Part shown: in pieces, positions 18,723 to 28,291 of the stretch | How the letters are laid out: each line of letters starts with the position of its first letter | How positions within the stretch are numbered: the stretch's first letter is position 1 | Assembly: GCF_000421825.1 (NCBI RefSeq) | Contig: NZ_ATXT01000017.1 | Coordinates: forward strand, 62,001-126,000 | DNA length: 64,000 nucleotides | Reading direction: 5' to 3' | Source of the DNA: Humibacter albus DSM 18994 | Lineage (GTDB): Bacteria > Actinomycetota > Actinomycetes > Actinomycetales > Microbacteriaceae | Program-made: the position numbers and the translations under genes | The notes under the pieces: model-generated | Told to the model about the DNA's origin: nothing | The model's database searches: none | The model's input: only the letters and a program-made list of their open reading frames with translations

Positions 18723-19397
18723 ATGGTTCGGGTGGGGATCGTCGACGATCACGAGTCCGTTCGTCTCGGGCTGCAGGCGGCCTGTCGCGACGCCGGATAC
18801 GACGTGGTCGCCGCCGGCGCGACGGTGAGTGCGGCGCTCGACATGCTTCCCGACGCCGGATGCGACGTGGTCGTTCTCGACCTCTCGCTCGGCGACGGCT
18901 CGAGCATCACCGAGAACGTCAAGCGCGTGCAGGCGACCGGGGCCGGCGTTCTGGTGCACAGCATCGCGGATCAGGTCGCCAGCGTGCGCGAGTCCCTCGC
19001 CGCGGGCGCGGCCGGCGTCATCCCGAAATCCGCGCCGACCACCACCCTCGTCGCGGCGATCAAGTCCGTCGCGGCCGGCGAGGTTCTCAACAACCTCGAG
19101 TGGGCGAGCGCCATCGACGCCGACAGCGAGTTCGCCAAGGCGCAGCTCGGGCGACGTGAGCGCGACGTGCTGCACCTCTACGCGAGCGGCCTGCCGCTGA
19201 AGGCTGTCGCCGAGCAGCTCGGCGTGGCGCACTCGACCGCGCGCGAGTACCTCGACCGGGTGCGCACGAAGTACGTGGAAGTCGGGCGGCCGGCCCCGAC
19301 CAAGGTGGACCTGCTGCGCCGAGCCGTGGAAGACGGCATCTTGCCCGGTTTGGCGCCCGATGCGCCCGGCGCGGGCGCTGCGCATGGCAAGCGCTGA
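18723..19397 (+). CDS. Response regulator, NarL/FixJ family
   Basis: A 224-residue DNA-binding response regulator. The receiver domain has the acidic pair Asp8/Asp9, phospho-acceptor Asp53 in VVVLDLSLGDG and Lys102 in VIPKSAP. The C-terminal LuxR-type helix-turn-helix runs from about 145 (LGRRERDVLHLYASGLPLKAVAEQLGVA). The recognition region reads HSTAREYLDRVRTKY rather than the common TVKTHV, a subgroup variant. It overlaps the kinase gene by 14 nt, forming a three-gene operon. The target genes are unknown. Confidence 0.93.
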   Translation: MVRVGIVDDHESVRLGLQAACRDAGYDVVAAGATVSAALDMLPDAGCDVVVLDLSLGDGSSITENVKRVQATGAGVLVHSIADQVASVRESLAAGAAGVIPKSAPTTTLVAAIKSVAAGEVLNNLEWASAIDADSEFAKAQLGRRERDVLHLYASGLPLKAVAEQLGVAHSTAREYLDRVRTKYVEVGRPAPTKVDLLRRAVEDGILPGLAPDAPGAGAAHGKR

Positions 19398-20628
19398 CTC
19401 CTCGCCGGGCCCGACGCCTCTGCTGTCGGCGGTGACCGCGACCCCGCTCACCCGGGCTCGCGTCGAGCGGCTCGCCGCCCGCGCGGTCGCCGGATTCAGC
19501 TGGGTCTTCGGCCTGCAGGTGGTGCCGGTCATCGTCGACCAGTCGCCGCACCTGAATCCCGTGTACACGGCCGTGGTCGCGTCGGTGCTGTTCGCGACGC
19601 TGGGCTGGCTCGGCGTGGCGTCCGTGATCGGGCGCACGGTGCAGGCATCCGCGCTGTCGTTCTGCGCCGCCTATGTGCTCGCGCTCGCCACCTGGCCGGC
19701 CGACATGACCGACGTCGCGTTCTTCGAGGGTGTTCGCCCCTGGCTCTGGTACCTGCTCACGGTCGCCACCGCGTGCGCCGCGCTGGCCATGCCGTTCGTC
19801 TGGGCCGCCGTCTACACGCTTCTCGTGCCCGCGCTCTATGCCGTCGTTCTCGTGCTCAGCGCGGGTCCGGAAGCCGTGCGCACCGCGCTGCTCGACGGCG
19901 TCTACGCGGTCGTCTTCGCGTCGATCCTGCTGGCCATCACGACCATGCTGCGCCAGGCGGCCAGCCAGGTCGACGCCCGCCAGAGTGCGGCGCTCGAACG
20001 CTACGAGGTGGCTGTGCGGGCGCATGCGCTCGAGGCCGAACGCGTCGAAGTGGATGCCATCGTGCACGACAGCGTGCTGACCACGCTTCTCTCCGCGGCA
20101 GGCGCCCGCACGCCCGAGTCGATGGCCATCGCCGCGTCGATGGCTCAGGATGCCCTGCGCCACCTCGACACGTCCGCCCCGCTCGCGCATCCCGGCCGCT
20201 CGCTCGACGCCATCCCGGTCAGCCGGCTGCGCGACCGCATCATCTCCGCGGCGCGCTCCTTCACCGTGCCGTTCTCGATCGTGCCGCGCGCCGGTCGCGA
20301 TGCGCTGCTTCCCGTCGCCGCTGCAGAAGCGCTCTACTCGGCGACCGTGCAGGCCATGGTGAACAGCGCGCAGCACGCGGGCGGCGTGCTGGTGCGTCGC
20401 CGCCTGCGGGTCGAGGCGACCGCCGAAGGCGGCGTGATCGTGGAGATCGGTGACGACGGCGCCGGATTCGACATGGAGCGCATTCCGCCGGAGCGGCTCG
20501 GACTCGAGGTCTCGATCAAGGAACGCGTTGCGCTCGCCGGCGGAGAGGCATCCATCGTCTCGGTTCCGGGAACCGGTACCACCGTGCGGTTGCAGTGGCG
20601 GCCTCGGCGAGAGGAGGCGGTCGAGTGA
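19384..20628 (+). CDS. Sensor histidine kinase of the NarL-type system
   Basis: A 414-residue membrane kinase. Five to six hydrophobic segments lie between about 38 and 188, followed by a coiled stretch (RQSAALERYEVAVRAHALEAERVE) and the presumed phospho-acceptor His228 in DAIVHDSVLTTLLS. The ATPase domain carries the N-box QAMVNSAQHAGG and the G-boxes GDDGAGFD and GTGTTVRL. The dimerisation motif is not the usual HxxxH/N of HisKA_3, so His228 is inferred. The start overlaps the regulator gene and the stop overlaps the next gene as GTGA. Confidence 0.9.
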   Translation: MASADSSPGPTPLLSAVTATPLTRARVERLAARAVAGFSWVFGLQVVPVIVDQSPHLNPVYTAVVASVLFATLGWLGVASVIGRTVQASALSFCAAYVLALATWPADMTDVAFFEGVRPWLWYLLTVATACAALAMPFVWAAVYTLLVPALYAVVLVLSAGPEAVRTALLDGVYAVVFASILLAITTMLRQAASQVDARQSAALERYEVAVRAHALEAERVEVDAIVHDSVLTTLLSAAGARTPESMAIAASMAQDALRHLDTSAPLAHPGRSLDAIPVSRLRDRIISAARSFTVPFSIVPRAGRDALLPVAAAEALYSATVQAMVNSAQHAGGVLVRRRLRVEATAEGGVIVEIGDDGAGFDMERIPPERLGLEVSIKERVALAGGEASIVSVPGTGTTVRLQWRPRREEAVE

Positions 20629-21731
20629 TCACCGTGTCCCGCGCCATGCTCGTCGCTCTCGCGGCGCTGTTCTCGGCGTACCATGTGGTGCTCGGCATCG
20701 TGTCGATGGGGGTGTACCGGCATCCCGCACCCGTGATCGTCGCGATCGGTCTCTATGCGGCCGCCACGGTGCTGTCGCTGTTGAACACGAGGCGCGTCGC
20801 GCTGGCGGTGTGGATCGCCGCCTTCTGCCTCGCCGTGTCGGTGGCGATGCCCGTTCTCGTCACCAGCCAGCTCGACCCGGCGCACGAGAACGGTTACGCC
20901 ACCTGGTATGTAGCGGCGATCGGCACGCTGATGACCATCGTGGTCGTGCGCCGGCGCAACGCGTTCGCCTGGCTGGGCACGCTCTTCCTGGTGGTGCACA
21001 CGCTCGTGTTCGCGGGAATCGTGGCGCTCGGCGCCTGGGGGGTCATCGGCAGCGTGGTGTGGGTCGCAGCGGCCACCGTGGTCACCAGGGCGCTCAGTGC
21101 CATGTCGAGGGACGGTGCGCGCTTCGCGCGCGCGGAACGCCAGGTCGTCGACTGGCACGCCGAGCAGGAGGCCCACGTGATCGAGCGGCAGCGCCGGCTC
21201 GATGAGACGTACCGCAGGGCGGCACCGCTGCTCATCCGGATCACCGAGACAGGCGGCGTGCTGACCGACGAAGAGCGCGCCGAGTGCCTTCTGCTGGAGG
21301 CTGGGATGAGAGACGAGATCCGCGGGCGTGAGCTCCTGGACGACGAGGTGCGCGAACGCATCTTGGATGCCCGTCGCCGCGGCGCCACCGTCTCGGTGCT
21401 CGACGACGGTGGGCTCGACGGCCTCAGGGAGGACGAGCTCGCGAGGATCCGTGCTCGCCTCGCCGACGCGATAGGGCATTCGCGGGCGACGAAGTTCATC
21501 GTGCGCACCGTCGAGCGCAGTTCGCCCGTCGCGGTCACCGTGGTGGGCCTGGTTCCGGCCACGCGCGCGCCGCAACCGGACGATGGGTCGGAAGGCCCGC
21601 GCAACGCGGTCGACACGGCGGCGGCGGAGTCCGAAGGCGAAGACGACGAGGTCGAGCTCTGGCTGGAGATCCCGCGGCGCGAAGAGGCGGCCGAAGACCC
21701 CGAGCACTCGACGAGCCTCCGGGAGGGTTAA
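20625..21731 (+). CDS. Membrane protein of unknown function, third gene of the two-component operon
   Basis: A 368-residue protein starting at GTG 20625 behind GAGGAGG and overlapping the kinase stop. The first 175 residues hold about six hydrophobic segments. The cytoplasmic remainder is rich in charged helices (RQVVDWHAEQEAHVIERQRR, DEEVRERILDARR-like stretches), with a compact part around VSVLDDGG and KFIVRTVERSSPVAVTVVG, and a very acidic tail. It may be an accessory or inhibitor of the adjacent kinase. I do not recognise a named family. Two hairpins close the operon. Confidence 0.75.
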   Translation: MITVSRAMLVALAALFSAYHVVLGIVSMGVYRHPAPVIVAIGLYAAATVLSLLNTRRVALAVWIAAFCLAVSVAMPVLVTSQLDPAHENGYATWYVAAIGTLMTIVVVRRRNAFAWLGTLFLVVHTLVFAGIVALGAWGVIGSVVWVAAATVVTRALSAMSRDGARFARAERQVVDWHAEQEAHVIERQRRLDETYRRAAPLLIRITETGGVLTDEERAECLLLEAGMRDEIRGRELLDDEVRERILDARRRGATVSVLDDGGLDGLREDELARIRARLADAIGHSRATKFIVRTVERSSPVAVTVVGLVPATRAPQPDDGSEGPRNAVDTAAAESEGEDDEVELWLEIPRREEAAEDPEHSTSLREG

Positions 21732-21735
21732 GCAT

Positions 21736-21768
21736 CGGAGGGCGCCGGTCCATGACCGACGCCCTCCG
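21736..21768. terminator. Hairpin terminator of the two-component operon
   Basis: CGGAGGGCG (21736-21744) pairs with CGCCCTCCG (21760-21768), with an inner CGGTC/GACCG stem. It starts 5 nt after the operon's stop codon. Confidence 0.8.
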
Positions 21769-21775
21769 GAAACCC

Positions 21776-21812
21776 CGAGTCGGGGCGATAACCCGAATAT
21801 CGCCCCGACTCG
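21776..21812. terminator. Second strong hairpin, 15-bp perfect stem
   Basis: CGAGTCGGGGCGATA (21776-21790) pairs perfectly with 21798-21812 around a 7-nt loop. Lying between a plus-strand operon and a minus-strand one, it could stop transcription from both sides. Confidence 0.8.
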
Positions 21813-21993
21813 CCCCCAAAACACTCGCCCGCTTACCCTAGTCGGCGAATGAATGGCGGTGAATCTCAGAATGAGAGACACCTAGCAACATCAATAATGC
21901 GACCCCTCCCGCAAGAGGGAAAGTCGTCATTTAGGGGGACAATCGGGGGACAATTTTTCGGCACCGGGTCGGCATGGAACGGCGCCTGGTCCC
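21813..21993. other. AT-richer non-coding stretch with an 11-bp direct repeat
   Basis: Composition drops visibly in GC compared with its surroundings. Two copies of GGGGGACAAT stand at 21934-21943 and 21945-21954, one helical turn apart, followed by a short T-run. Each copy contains GACAAT, which resembles the -10 boxes used elsewhere here, so it could be a promoter for the structured segment that follows. No supported open frame is seen. Confidence 0.4.
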
Positions 21994-22095
21994 CGATCGG
22001 GGTACAAACAGCGCGGATGATCGCGCTCTCTGCCGCCCGTGAGACAGGTCGAGGTCCTGCCAGCCTCGGCTCCGGCCCTCGTTGTACCCCGGTTG
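21994..22095 (+). ncRNA. Candidate structured RNA with a three-way junction
   Basis: The ends 21994-22007 and 22082-22095 form a 14-bp closing stem, whose inner ten pairs are all Watson-Crick. Inside are a hairpin AGCGCG (22010-22015)/CGCGCT (22022-22027) and a second GGTCGAGG (22047-22054)/CCTCGGCT (22064-22071). The four imperfect pairs (two in the closing stem, two in hairpin 2) are G-U wobbles on the plus strand but would be mismatches on the minus strand, which favours a plus-strand RNA. No known family is recognised. It could also be part of the 3' region of the minus-strand accDE message. Confidence 0.4.
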
Positions 22096-22129
22096 TGCAA
22101 GGGGATGGCCACGTCGAAGCAGCAGCGTG

Positions 22130-22366
22130 TCAGTTCCAGCGACGCCAGGCGCCCGGGCCGCGCTGAAGCGGTGCCCGGAGTCCACGCTGGCTGCGTCTCC
22201 AGGCCGTGTACGGAGCATCCGCGGTGGGGACCGCTGCCGAGGCCTGCTCGCGCAAGGCTGTCATGAGCACCGCGGTGACCGCGGCGATCTCCGTCTCGGA
22301 AAGGCCGGGGGTGCGGATGACGAGCTGCGAGGCATCCACCTCGTCTCGTGCACTGTGCGAGGCCAT
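22130..22366 (-). CDS. accE: Acyl-CoA carboxylase epsilon subunit
   Basis: A 78-residue protein of the small AccE family that stabilises the AccA3-AccD complex in actinobacteria. The N-terminal half has LVIRTPGLSETEIAAVTAVL, and the C-terminus carries the family hallmark of Trp and basic residues (AWRRSQRGLRAPLQRGPGAW). ATG at 22366 is preceded by GAGGAGG. It lies 61 nt downstream of accD on the same strand, as in other actinobacteria. Confidence 0.85.
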   Translation of the reverse strand: MASHSARDEVDASQLVIRTPGLSETEIAAVTAVLMTALREQASAAVPTADAPYTAWRRSQRGLRAPLQRGPGAWRRWN

Positions 22367-22427
22367 GTCGATCCTCCTCAGTCGCGCCGTGTTCCGGAAC
22401 ACGGCCTCGTCGTCGCGTGCGAGCCGG

Positions 22428-24056
<1,629 letters not shown>

Positions 24057-24062
24057 CCGTTC

Positions 24063-24068
24063 ACTTTA
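24063..24068 (-). promoter_or_regulatory. -10 box of accD (leaderless)
   Basis: On the minus strand TAAAGT precedes the GTG at 24056 by 6 nt. Confidence 0.6.
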
Positions 24069-24137
24069 CAAGCAGGTGTTCGGTCGAGTTCGTTGACGGA
24101 ACTGCACAAAAGCGGGACCCAGATGAGGTGGAGTCGC

Positions 24138-26756
24138 TCACCCGTAGATGTTCCATCCGCTGGAGGCGAAGACCTGCCCTGTGAGTCCGAGATTGGCGGT
24201 GGGGCTGGCCTGGGAATAGAACCACAACGAGCCGTCTGCCTTGCGGCCGAGAATGTCCGCTTTGCCGTCGCCGTTGAGGTCACCGGCCACGAGCGTGTTG
24301 TAGACGTTCCAGCCTGCGCCGATCTGAATACCCCGGAGCACACCGCCCGTCCCCGTGCCGGCGTAGAACCACAGCGAACCGTCCGGCTTGCGCGCGATGA
24401 TGTCGGGCTTGCCGTCTCGGTTGAGATCCGCTGTCATGAGCGAATCGAAGACATCCCAGCCTGCACCAATCTGAGTACTCCGCTGGAAGCCGCCTTTCCC
24501 GTTTCCCGGGTACAACCAAAGCGTGCCGTCCGGCTTGCGGACGATGATGTCGTCATTCCCGTCTCCGTTGAAGTCGGTGGTCATGAACGCGGTGAAGCTG
24601 TTCCAGCCTGCGCCGATCTGCACGCCCGAACGCACACCGTTGTCGCCCGTTCCCGCATAGAGCCAGAGGGTCGAGTCCTGCTTGCGTGCGATGATGTCGT
24701 CTTTGCCGTCTCCGTTGAAGTCCGCGGTCATGAGAGCGGTGAAGCTGTTCCAGCCCGCCCCGATCTGCACCGCGGCCCGCAGCCCGGCATTTCCTGATGC
24801 CGTCGTTCCCGTTCCCCGACAGACCCAGAGCGTCGAGTCGGCGTGACGCGTGATGACATCGGTCTTGCCGTCGCCGTTCATGTCGGCTTCGAGGATCGCC
24901 GTCATCGATTGCCAGCCACCGCCGCTCTTCACGCCGGACTTGACCGCGCCGATCGGACGTGCGGCGTCGCTTGTGCCATACATCACCCACATCGTGCCGT
25001 CGGGCGTGAGGGCCAACAGATCGGCTCGCTTGTCGCCGGTCACATCGCCCGCTGCAATCAACGTGGTGTATCCGCCGAAGGCGTGCGAGACCGTAGCCCC
25101 GTTCACGAGGCCGCTTACTCCGGCGGCGGTCGTGCCCAGGCCGGCGTAGTAGATGAGAGTGCCGTCGGGTCTACGAGCGATCAGGTCATCTTTGCCATCG
25201 CCGTTGAGATCACCAACACCCTCGACGTCTTCGTAGGTCTGCCATCCAGCACCCACCTGGGTTCCGCCTCTGACACCACTCGATCCCGACACGCCGCTCG
25301 TACCCGTGCCTGCGTAGTAGAAGAGGCGTCCGTCGGGCTTGCGGCCGAGGAGGTCGGGAACACCGTCGCCGTTGAGGTCTCCCGCGGCGATGACATCGGT
25401 GTAGGTGTTCCATCCTGCGCCGATCTGCACGCCGGACACGACGCCCCCAGTACCGGTTCCGGCGTAGATCCACAGACTGCCGTCCGGCTTTCGTGCGAGG
25501 ATGTCCGGCTTGCCGTCGCCGTTCATGTCACCTGGGCCGAGGATCTCGTCGAAGGTGTTCCATCCCGCGCCGATCTGCACGCCCGGCGCGAACGTGCCTC
25601 CGGCTCCGAGCCCGGCGAAGAACCATAGGGATCCGTCCGGCTTGCGCGCGACCAAATCCGATTTGCCGTCGCCGTTGAAGTCGCCGACCCCGATCACCGG
25701 GTTGGGGAGGTGGGCCAGGCCAGTCCGCGCGAACGTCGTGAGCTGAGCGAGGGTGCCGTTGAAGACATCCTGGTCTCCGGGGAACGTTCCACCGTCCGCC
25801 CATTGCCAAAACGTGTAAGCGGACCAGCTCGCGGGCAGCGTGCCCACGGAGCCGGAAGTCGTGTATCGGGCGATGAAGAGCGGATTGTCGGGGAACGAAG
25901 GACTGTTACCGGTGCATCGGGTCCACCAGTCCGTCGTCGAATAGATGGCGGGAAGGCGACCGACGCGCGCGAGCACGGTGTCGGAGAAGTCTTTGATCCA
26001 CGACACCATCGCCGACTGGCTGAGCCCGTAGCAGGTCGCGCCGTACGGGTTGTATTCGATGTCGAGGAGCGGCGGCAGCGTGCGACCATCAGCACTCCAG
26101 CCGCCTCCGTTCGACACGAAGTAGTTCGCCTGTGCTGCTCCTGACGACGTGTTGGGTGTGGCGAAGTGGTAGGCGCCGTGTGCGAGGCCGGCGCTATACG
26201 AGTCTGTGTACTGTTCGTTGAACTCGCCGCTCTTGTAGTCGGTCCCTTCCGTCGCCTTCACATAGACGAATCGCGCTCCGTTGTTATAGATGGTCGTCCA
26301 GTCGCCACGCGTCAGCGTCTGCCAGCCGCTGACGTCCAGTCCGGGGACGCCCGCGGGTTGGCCGACCTGCGCTGCCAGAGACTGAACGGAGAACGACCTC
26401 GCCAGTGGTGCTGCGCTCTCGGGATCCTCGGTGGCGACGGTGGACCCCATCGAGTGGTTGTGCGCGGCGTTCATCACGGCGAGAGAAGGGTCCTCGCCAC
26501 CGGGGGAGGACGCGGAATCGCCTTCGTTCCCCGTACTTCCATCCGTCGTGCCGGAGGAATCAGAGCTCGAACCCGGTGCGGCACTCGGGGATGGTGTGGG
26601 AGTCGGAGCCGGTGTCGCCGTTGCTGTGGGCGCGGCCGTCGATGAATCGTCCGCGTAGGCGAGTGCCGTCGGTGTGCAGAGTGCCGCGACGGTCGCGAAG
26701 GCGACCAGCCCGATCGTGCACAGTCGTGTGCCTCGGATGCGCATGAATAGGTCCAT
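24138..26756 (-). CDS. Secreted GH25 muramidase with ten FG-GAP/VCBS-like repeats
   Basis: An 872-residue exported protein. Residues 1-35 are a signal peptide (cleavage likely after ALAYA), followed by a Pro/Thr/Ser linker to about 95. The glycoside hydrolase 25 domain spans about 136-345: GLDVSGWQ (Asp141), VYVKATEGTDY, AHGAYHFA, LLDIEY (Asp232, Glu234) and FWQWADGG. From 356 to the end there are ten repeats of 44-56 residues with a DxNGDGKxD calcium-loop motif followed by ARKPDGSLW and QIGAGWN. It should cleave peptidoglycan outside the cell while the repeats form a propeller-like binding domain. GGGAGG supports ATG 26756. Confidence 0.92.
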   Translation of the reverse strand: MDLFMRIRGTRLCTIGLVAFATVAALCTPTALAYADDSSTAAPTATATPAPTPTPSPSAAPGSSSDSSGTTDGSTGNEGDSASSPGGEDPSLAVMNAAHNHSMGSTVATEDPESAAPLARSFSVQSLAAQVGQPAGVPGLDVSGWQTLTRGDWTTIYNNGARFVYVKATEGTDYKSGEFNEQYTDSYSAGLAHGAYHFATPNTSSGAAQANYFVSNGGGWSADGRTLPPLLDIEYNPYGATCYGLSQSAMVSWIKDFSDTVLARVGRLPAIYSTTDWWTRCTGNSPSFPDNPLFIARYTTSGSVGTLPASWSAYTFWQWADGGTFPGDQDVFNGTLAQLTTFARTGLAHLPNPVIGVGDFNGDGKSDLVARKPDGSLWFFAGLGAGGTFAPGVQIGAGWNTFDEILGPGDMNGDGKPDILARKPDGSLWIYAGTGTGGVVSGVQIGAGWNTYTDVIAAGDLNGDGVPDLLGRKPDGRLFYYAGTGTSGVSGSSGVRGGTQVGAGWQTYEDVEGVGDLNGDGKDDLIARRPDGTLIYYAGLGTTAAGVSGLVNGATVSHAFGGYTTLIAAGDVTGDKRADLLALTPDGTMWVMYGTSDAARPIGAVKSGVKSGGGWQSMTAILEADMNGDGKTDVITRHADSTLWVCRGTGTTASGNAGLRAAVQIGAGWNSFTALMTADFNGDGKDDIIARKQDSTLWLYAGTGDNGVRSGVQIGAGWNSFTAFMTTDFNGDGNDDIIVRKPDGTLWLYPGNGKGGFQRSTQIGAGWDVFDSLMTADLNRDGKPDIIARKPDGSLWFYAGTGTGGVLRGIQIGAGWNVYNTLVAGDLNGDGKADILGRKADGSLWFYSQASPTANLGLTGQVFASSGWNIYG

Positions 26757-26831
26757 CCCCCCGACGCCTCCCGCAGGCGCCTCGATCAAGGGTACGGCCC
26801 GGTAAAGCGCATCCCCTGTAACCAAAAGGGG

Positions 26832-26837
26832 GAGAAT
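26832..26837 (+). promoter_or_regulatory. -10 box of birA (leaderless)
   Basis: GAGAAT lies 5 nt before the ATG at 26843. Confidence 0.45.
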
Positions 26838-26842
26838 GCAAC

Positions 26843-27613
26843 ATGAGTTTTTCCCAGTCATCCCGGGCGGCTTCGCGACTCGTCGAGCTGCCTCGAGCGG
26901 CGTCCACGAACGACGAACTGGCTTCGCGGGCGAAGGATGCGTCCGACTGGCCAGAGTTCAGCGTCGTGGTTACCGAGGAACAGACGGCCGGACGGGGAAG
27001 ACTCGGCCGTACCTGGAGCGCACCTGCAGGGACCATGGTGGCGATCTCGGTGCTGCTGCGCCCGGTCTCGGCGGGTATCCATGCTCCGGATGCCCTCGGC
27101 TGGATTCCCTTGATCGCCGGCGTCGCAATGACAAGGGCGTTGGTGTCGCTCGGTGCGGACGCGGAACTGAAGTGGCCGAACGACGTGCTGATCGGTGGGC
27201 GCAAGGTGTGCGGCATCCTCGCCGAGGCCGTCGCCCCCGACGCGGTGGTTGTCGGTTCGGGGGTGAACGTGGGCATCCCGGCGGATCAGCTGCCGGTTCC
27301 CACGGCGACCTCGTTGGGCATCGAAGGCGTCGAGACGGACGCCGATACGGTTCTCGCCGGATACCTGCGCGAGCTGCGTTCTTTCTACGGGGCCTTCGCT
27401 GAGCACGCGGGTGATGCGGCCGATTCCGGCGTGCGATCGGCCGTCGTCAGCACGTGCAGCACGATCGGGAAAGACGTTCGAGTCGAGCTCCCGGGGGGCA
27501 AGGAGCTGCTCGGTGTGGCGCAGGGTCTGGATGACGCGGGCCGGTTGGTGGTGGCATCCGATGGCGGGCTCACGGCTGTTGCGGCGGGAGATGTGACGCA
27601 CCTGCGGTATTAA
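26843..27613 (+). CDS. birA: Biotin-[acetyl-CoA-carboxylase] ligase
   Basis: A 256-residue biotin protein ligase that adenylates biotin and attaches it to the BCCP lysine encoded at 14571-14573. The catalytic domain has the GRGRLGRTWSAPAGT loop and the KWPNDVLIGGRKVCGIL block, followed by the small C-terminal SH3-like domain. The N-terminal DNA-binding domain of bifunctional BirA is absent, so it is a monofunctional enzyme and not a repressor. It is divergent from the muramidase gene and sits near accD, a conserved actinobacterial arrangement. Confidence 0.94.
   Translation: MSFSQSSRAASRLVELPRAASTNDELASRAKDASDWPEFSVVVTEEQTAGRGRLGRTWSAPAGTMVAISVLLRPVSAGIHAPDALGWIPLIAGVAMTRALVSLGADAELKWPNDVLIGGRKVCGILAEAVAPDAVVVGSGVNVGIPADQLPVPTATSLGIEGVETDADTVLAGYLRELRSFYGAFAEHAGDAADSGVRSAVVSTCSTIGKDVRVELPGGKELLGVAQGLDDAGRLVVASDGGLTAVAAGDVTHLRY
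27608..27613 (+). promoter_or_regulatory. -10 box of the PH-domain gene overlapping the birA stop codon
   Basis: TATTAA lies 7 nt before the ATG at 27621. Its last three bases are the birA stop codon. Confidence 0.4.
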
Positions 27614-27620
27614 TGGGCCT

Positions 27621-28160
27621 ATGGCATTGTCCGACGGGTTCGCGGTGCCGCCCGCCGAGCGCGTGGTGGCACGGCTGCGCCGTCATGTGCGTCGGATGTT
27701 CTGGCCTTCGATCGCGTTGTTCGCCATCTGCGGGGTGGCCGCCTATTTCTCGTTCGTGTATTCGGGATGGCTGTCCATGGTGATCTGGGCCGCCGCAGGG
27801 CTGCTGGCGGTGCTGCTGTTCCTGCTTCCGCTACTCGGCTGGCTGAGCACGCGCTACACGGTGACGACGCGACGGCTCATCATTCGCACCGGGCTTTTCG
27901 TGCGGGAGCGCCGGGAGCTGCTGCACAGTCGCGGCTACACGGTCACGGTGCGCACGTCGTGGCTTCAGAGCATGTTCCGCAGTGGAACGGTAGTCATCGG
28001 AGCCGCGGACGAGAAGGCGATCGCCCGGCTCAGGGACGTTCCACACGTCAACGTCGTCACCGACGCACTGCACGACCTGATGGAGAACAGTCAGAGGCTC
28101 TACCCCGGTGGATGGCCGACGAACACGGCGGGTGTCGATCAGACGCAACAGGCGAACTGA
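27621..28160 (+). CDS. PH-domain (bPH2) membrane protein
   Basis: A 179-residue protein with two hydrophobic segments (about 28-48 and 52-72) followed by a bacterial PH-like domain of the DUF304 type (YTVTTRRLIIRTGLFVRERRELLHSRGYTVTV). This matches the conserved gene beside birA in actinobacteria (Rv3278c in M. tuberculosis). No catalytic motif is seen, and the function is unknown. Its stop codon is part of the first unit of a 15-bp tandem repeat, so repeat slippage could change the C-terminus. Confidence 0.85.
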   Translation: MALSDGFAVPPAERVVARLRRHVRRMFWPSIALFAICGVAAYFSFVYSGWLSMVIWAAAGLLAVLLFLLPLLGWLSTRYTVTTRRLIIRTGLFVRERRELLHSRGYTVTVRTSWLQSMFRSGTVVIGAADEKAIARLRDVPHVNVVTDALHDLMENSQRLYPGGWPTNTAGVDQTQQAN

Positions 28161-28270
28161 GGCCCGGCGAACCGAGGCCCGGCGAACTGAGGCCTGGCGA
28201 ACTGAGACCCGGTGAACTGAGACCAGGCGGGTCGAGAACAGGCGACCTGAGACCAGAGGGATTGAGACCG
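28151..28270. repeat. Tandem 15-bp repeat, eight units decaying 5' to 3'
   Basis: Eight units of exactly 15 bp start at 28151, 28166, 28181 and so on to 28256. The first is GGCGAACTGAGGCCC, and units one to four differ by at most a few bases. Units five to eight diverge progressively. The array spans the end of the PH-domain gene (its TGA lies in unit one) and most of the gap to the convergent gtrA stop at 28292. Confidence 0.9.
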
Positions 28271-28291
28271 CAGAGTGGGGAACGGTCGTCG

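Noticed and set aside
21813-22129. Prophage or integrase remnant
   Set aside because: The low GC and repeats hint at foreign DNA, but no integrase motif, tRNA end or duplicated att sequence could be found.
21849-22166. Plus-strand 105-codon frame across the non-coding gap
   Set aside because: No start signal or family motif, and it runs through the proposed structured RNA and into the end of accE.
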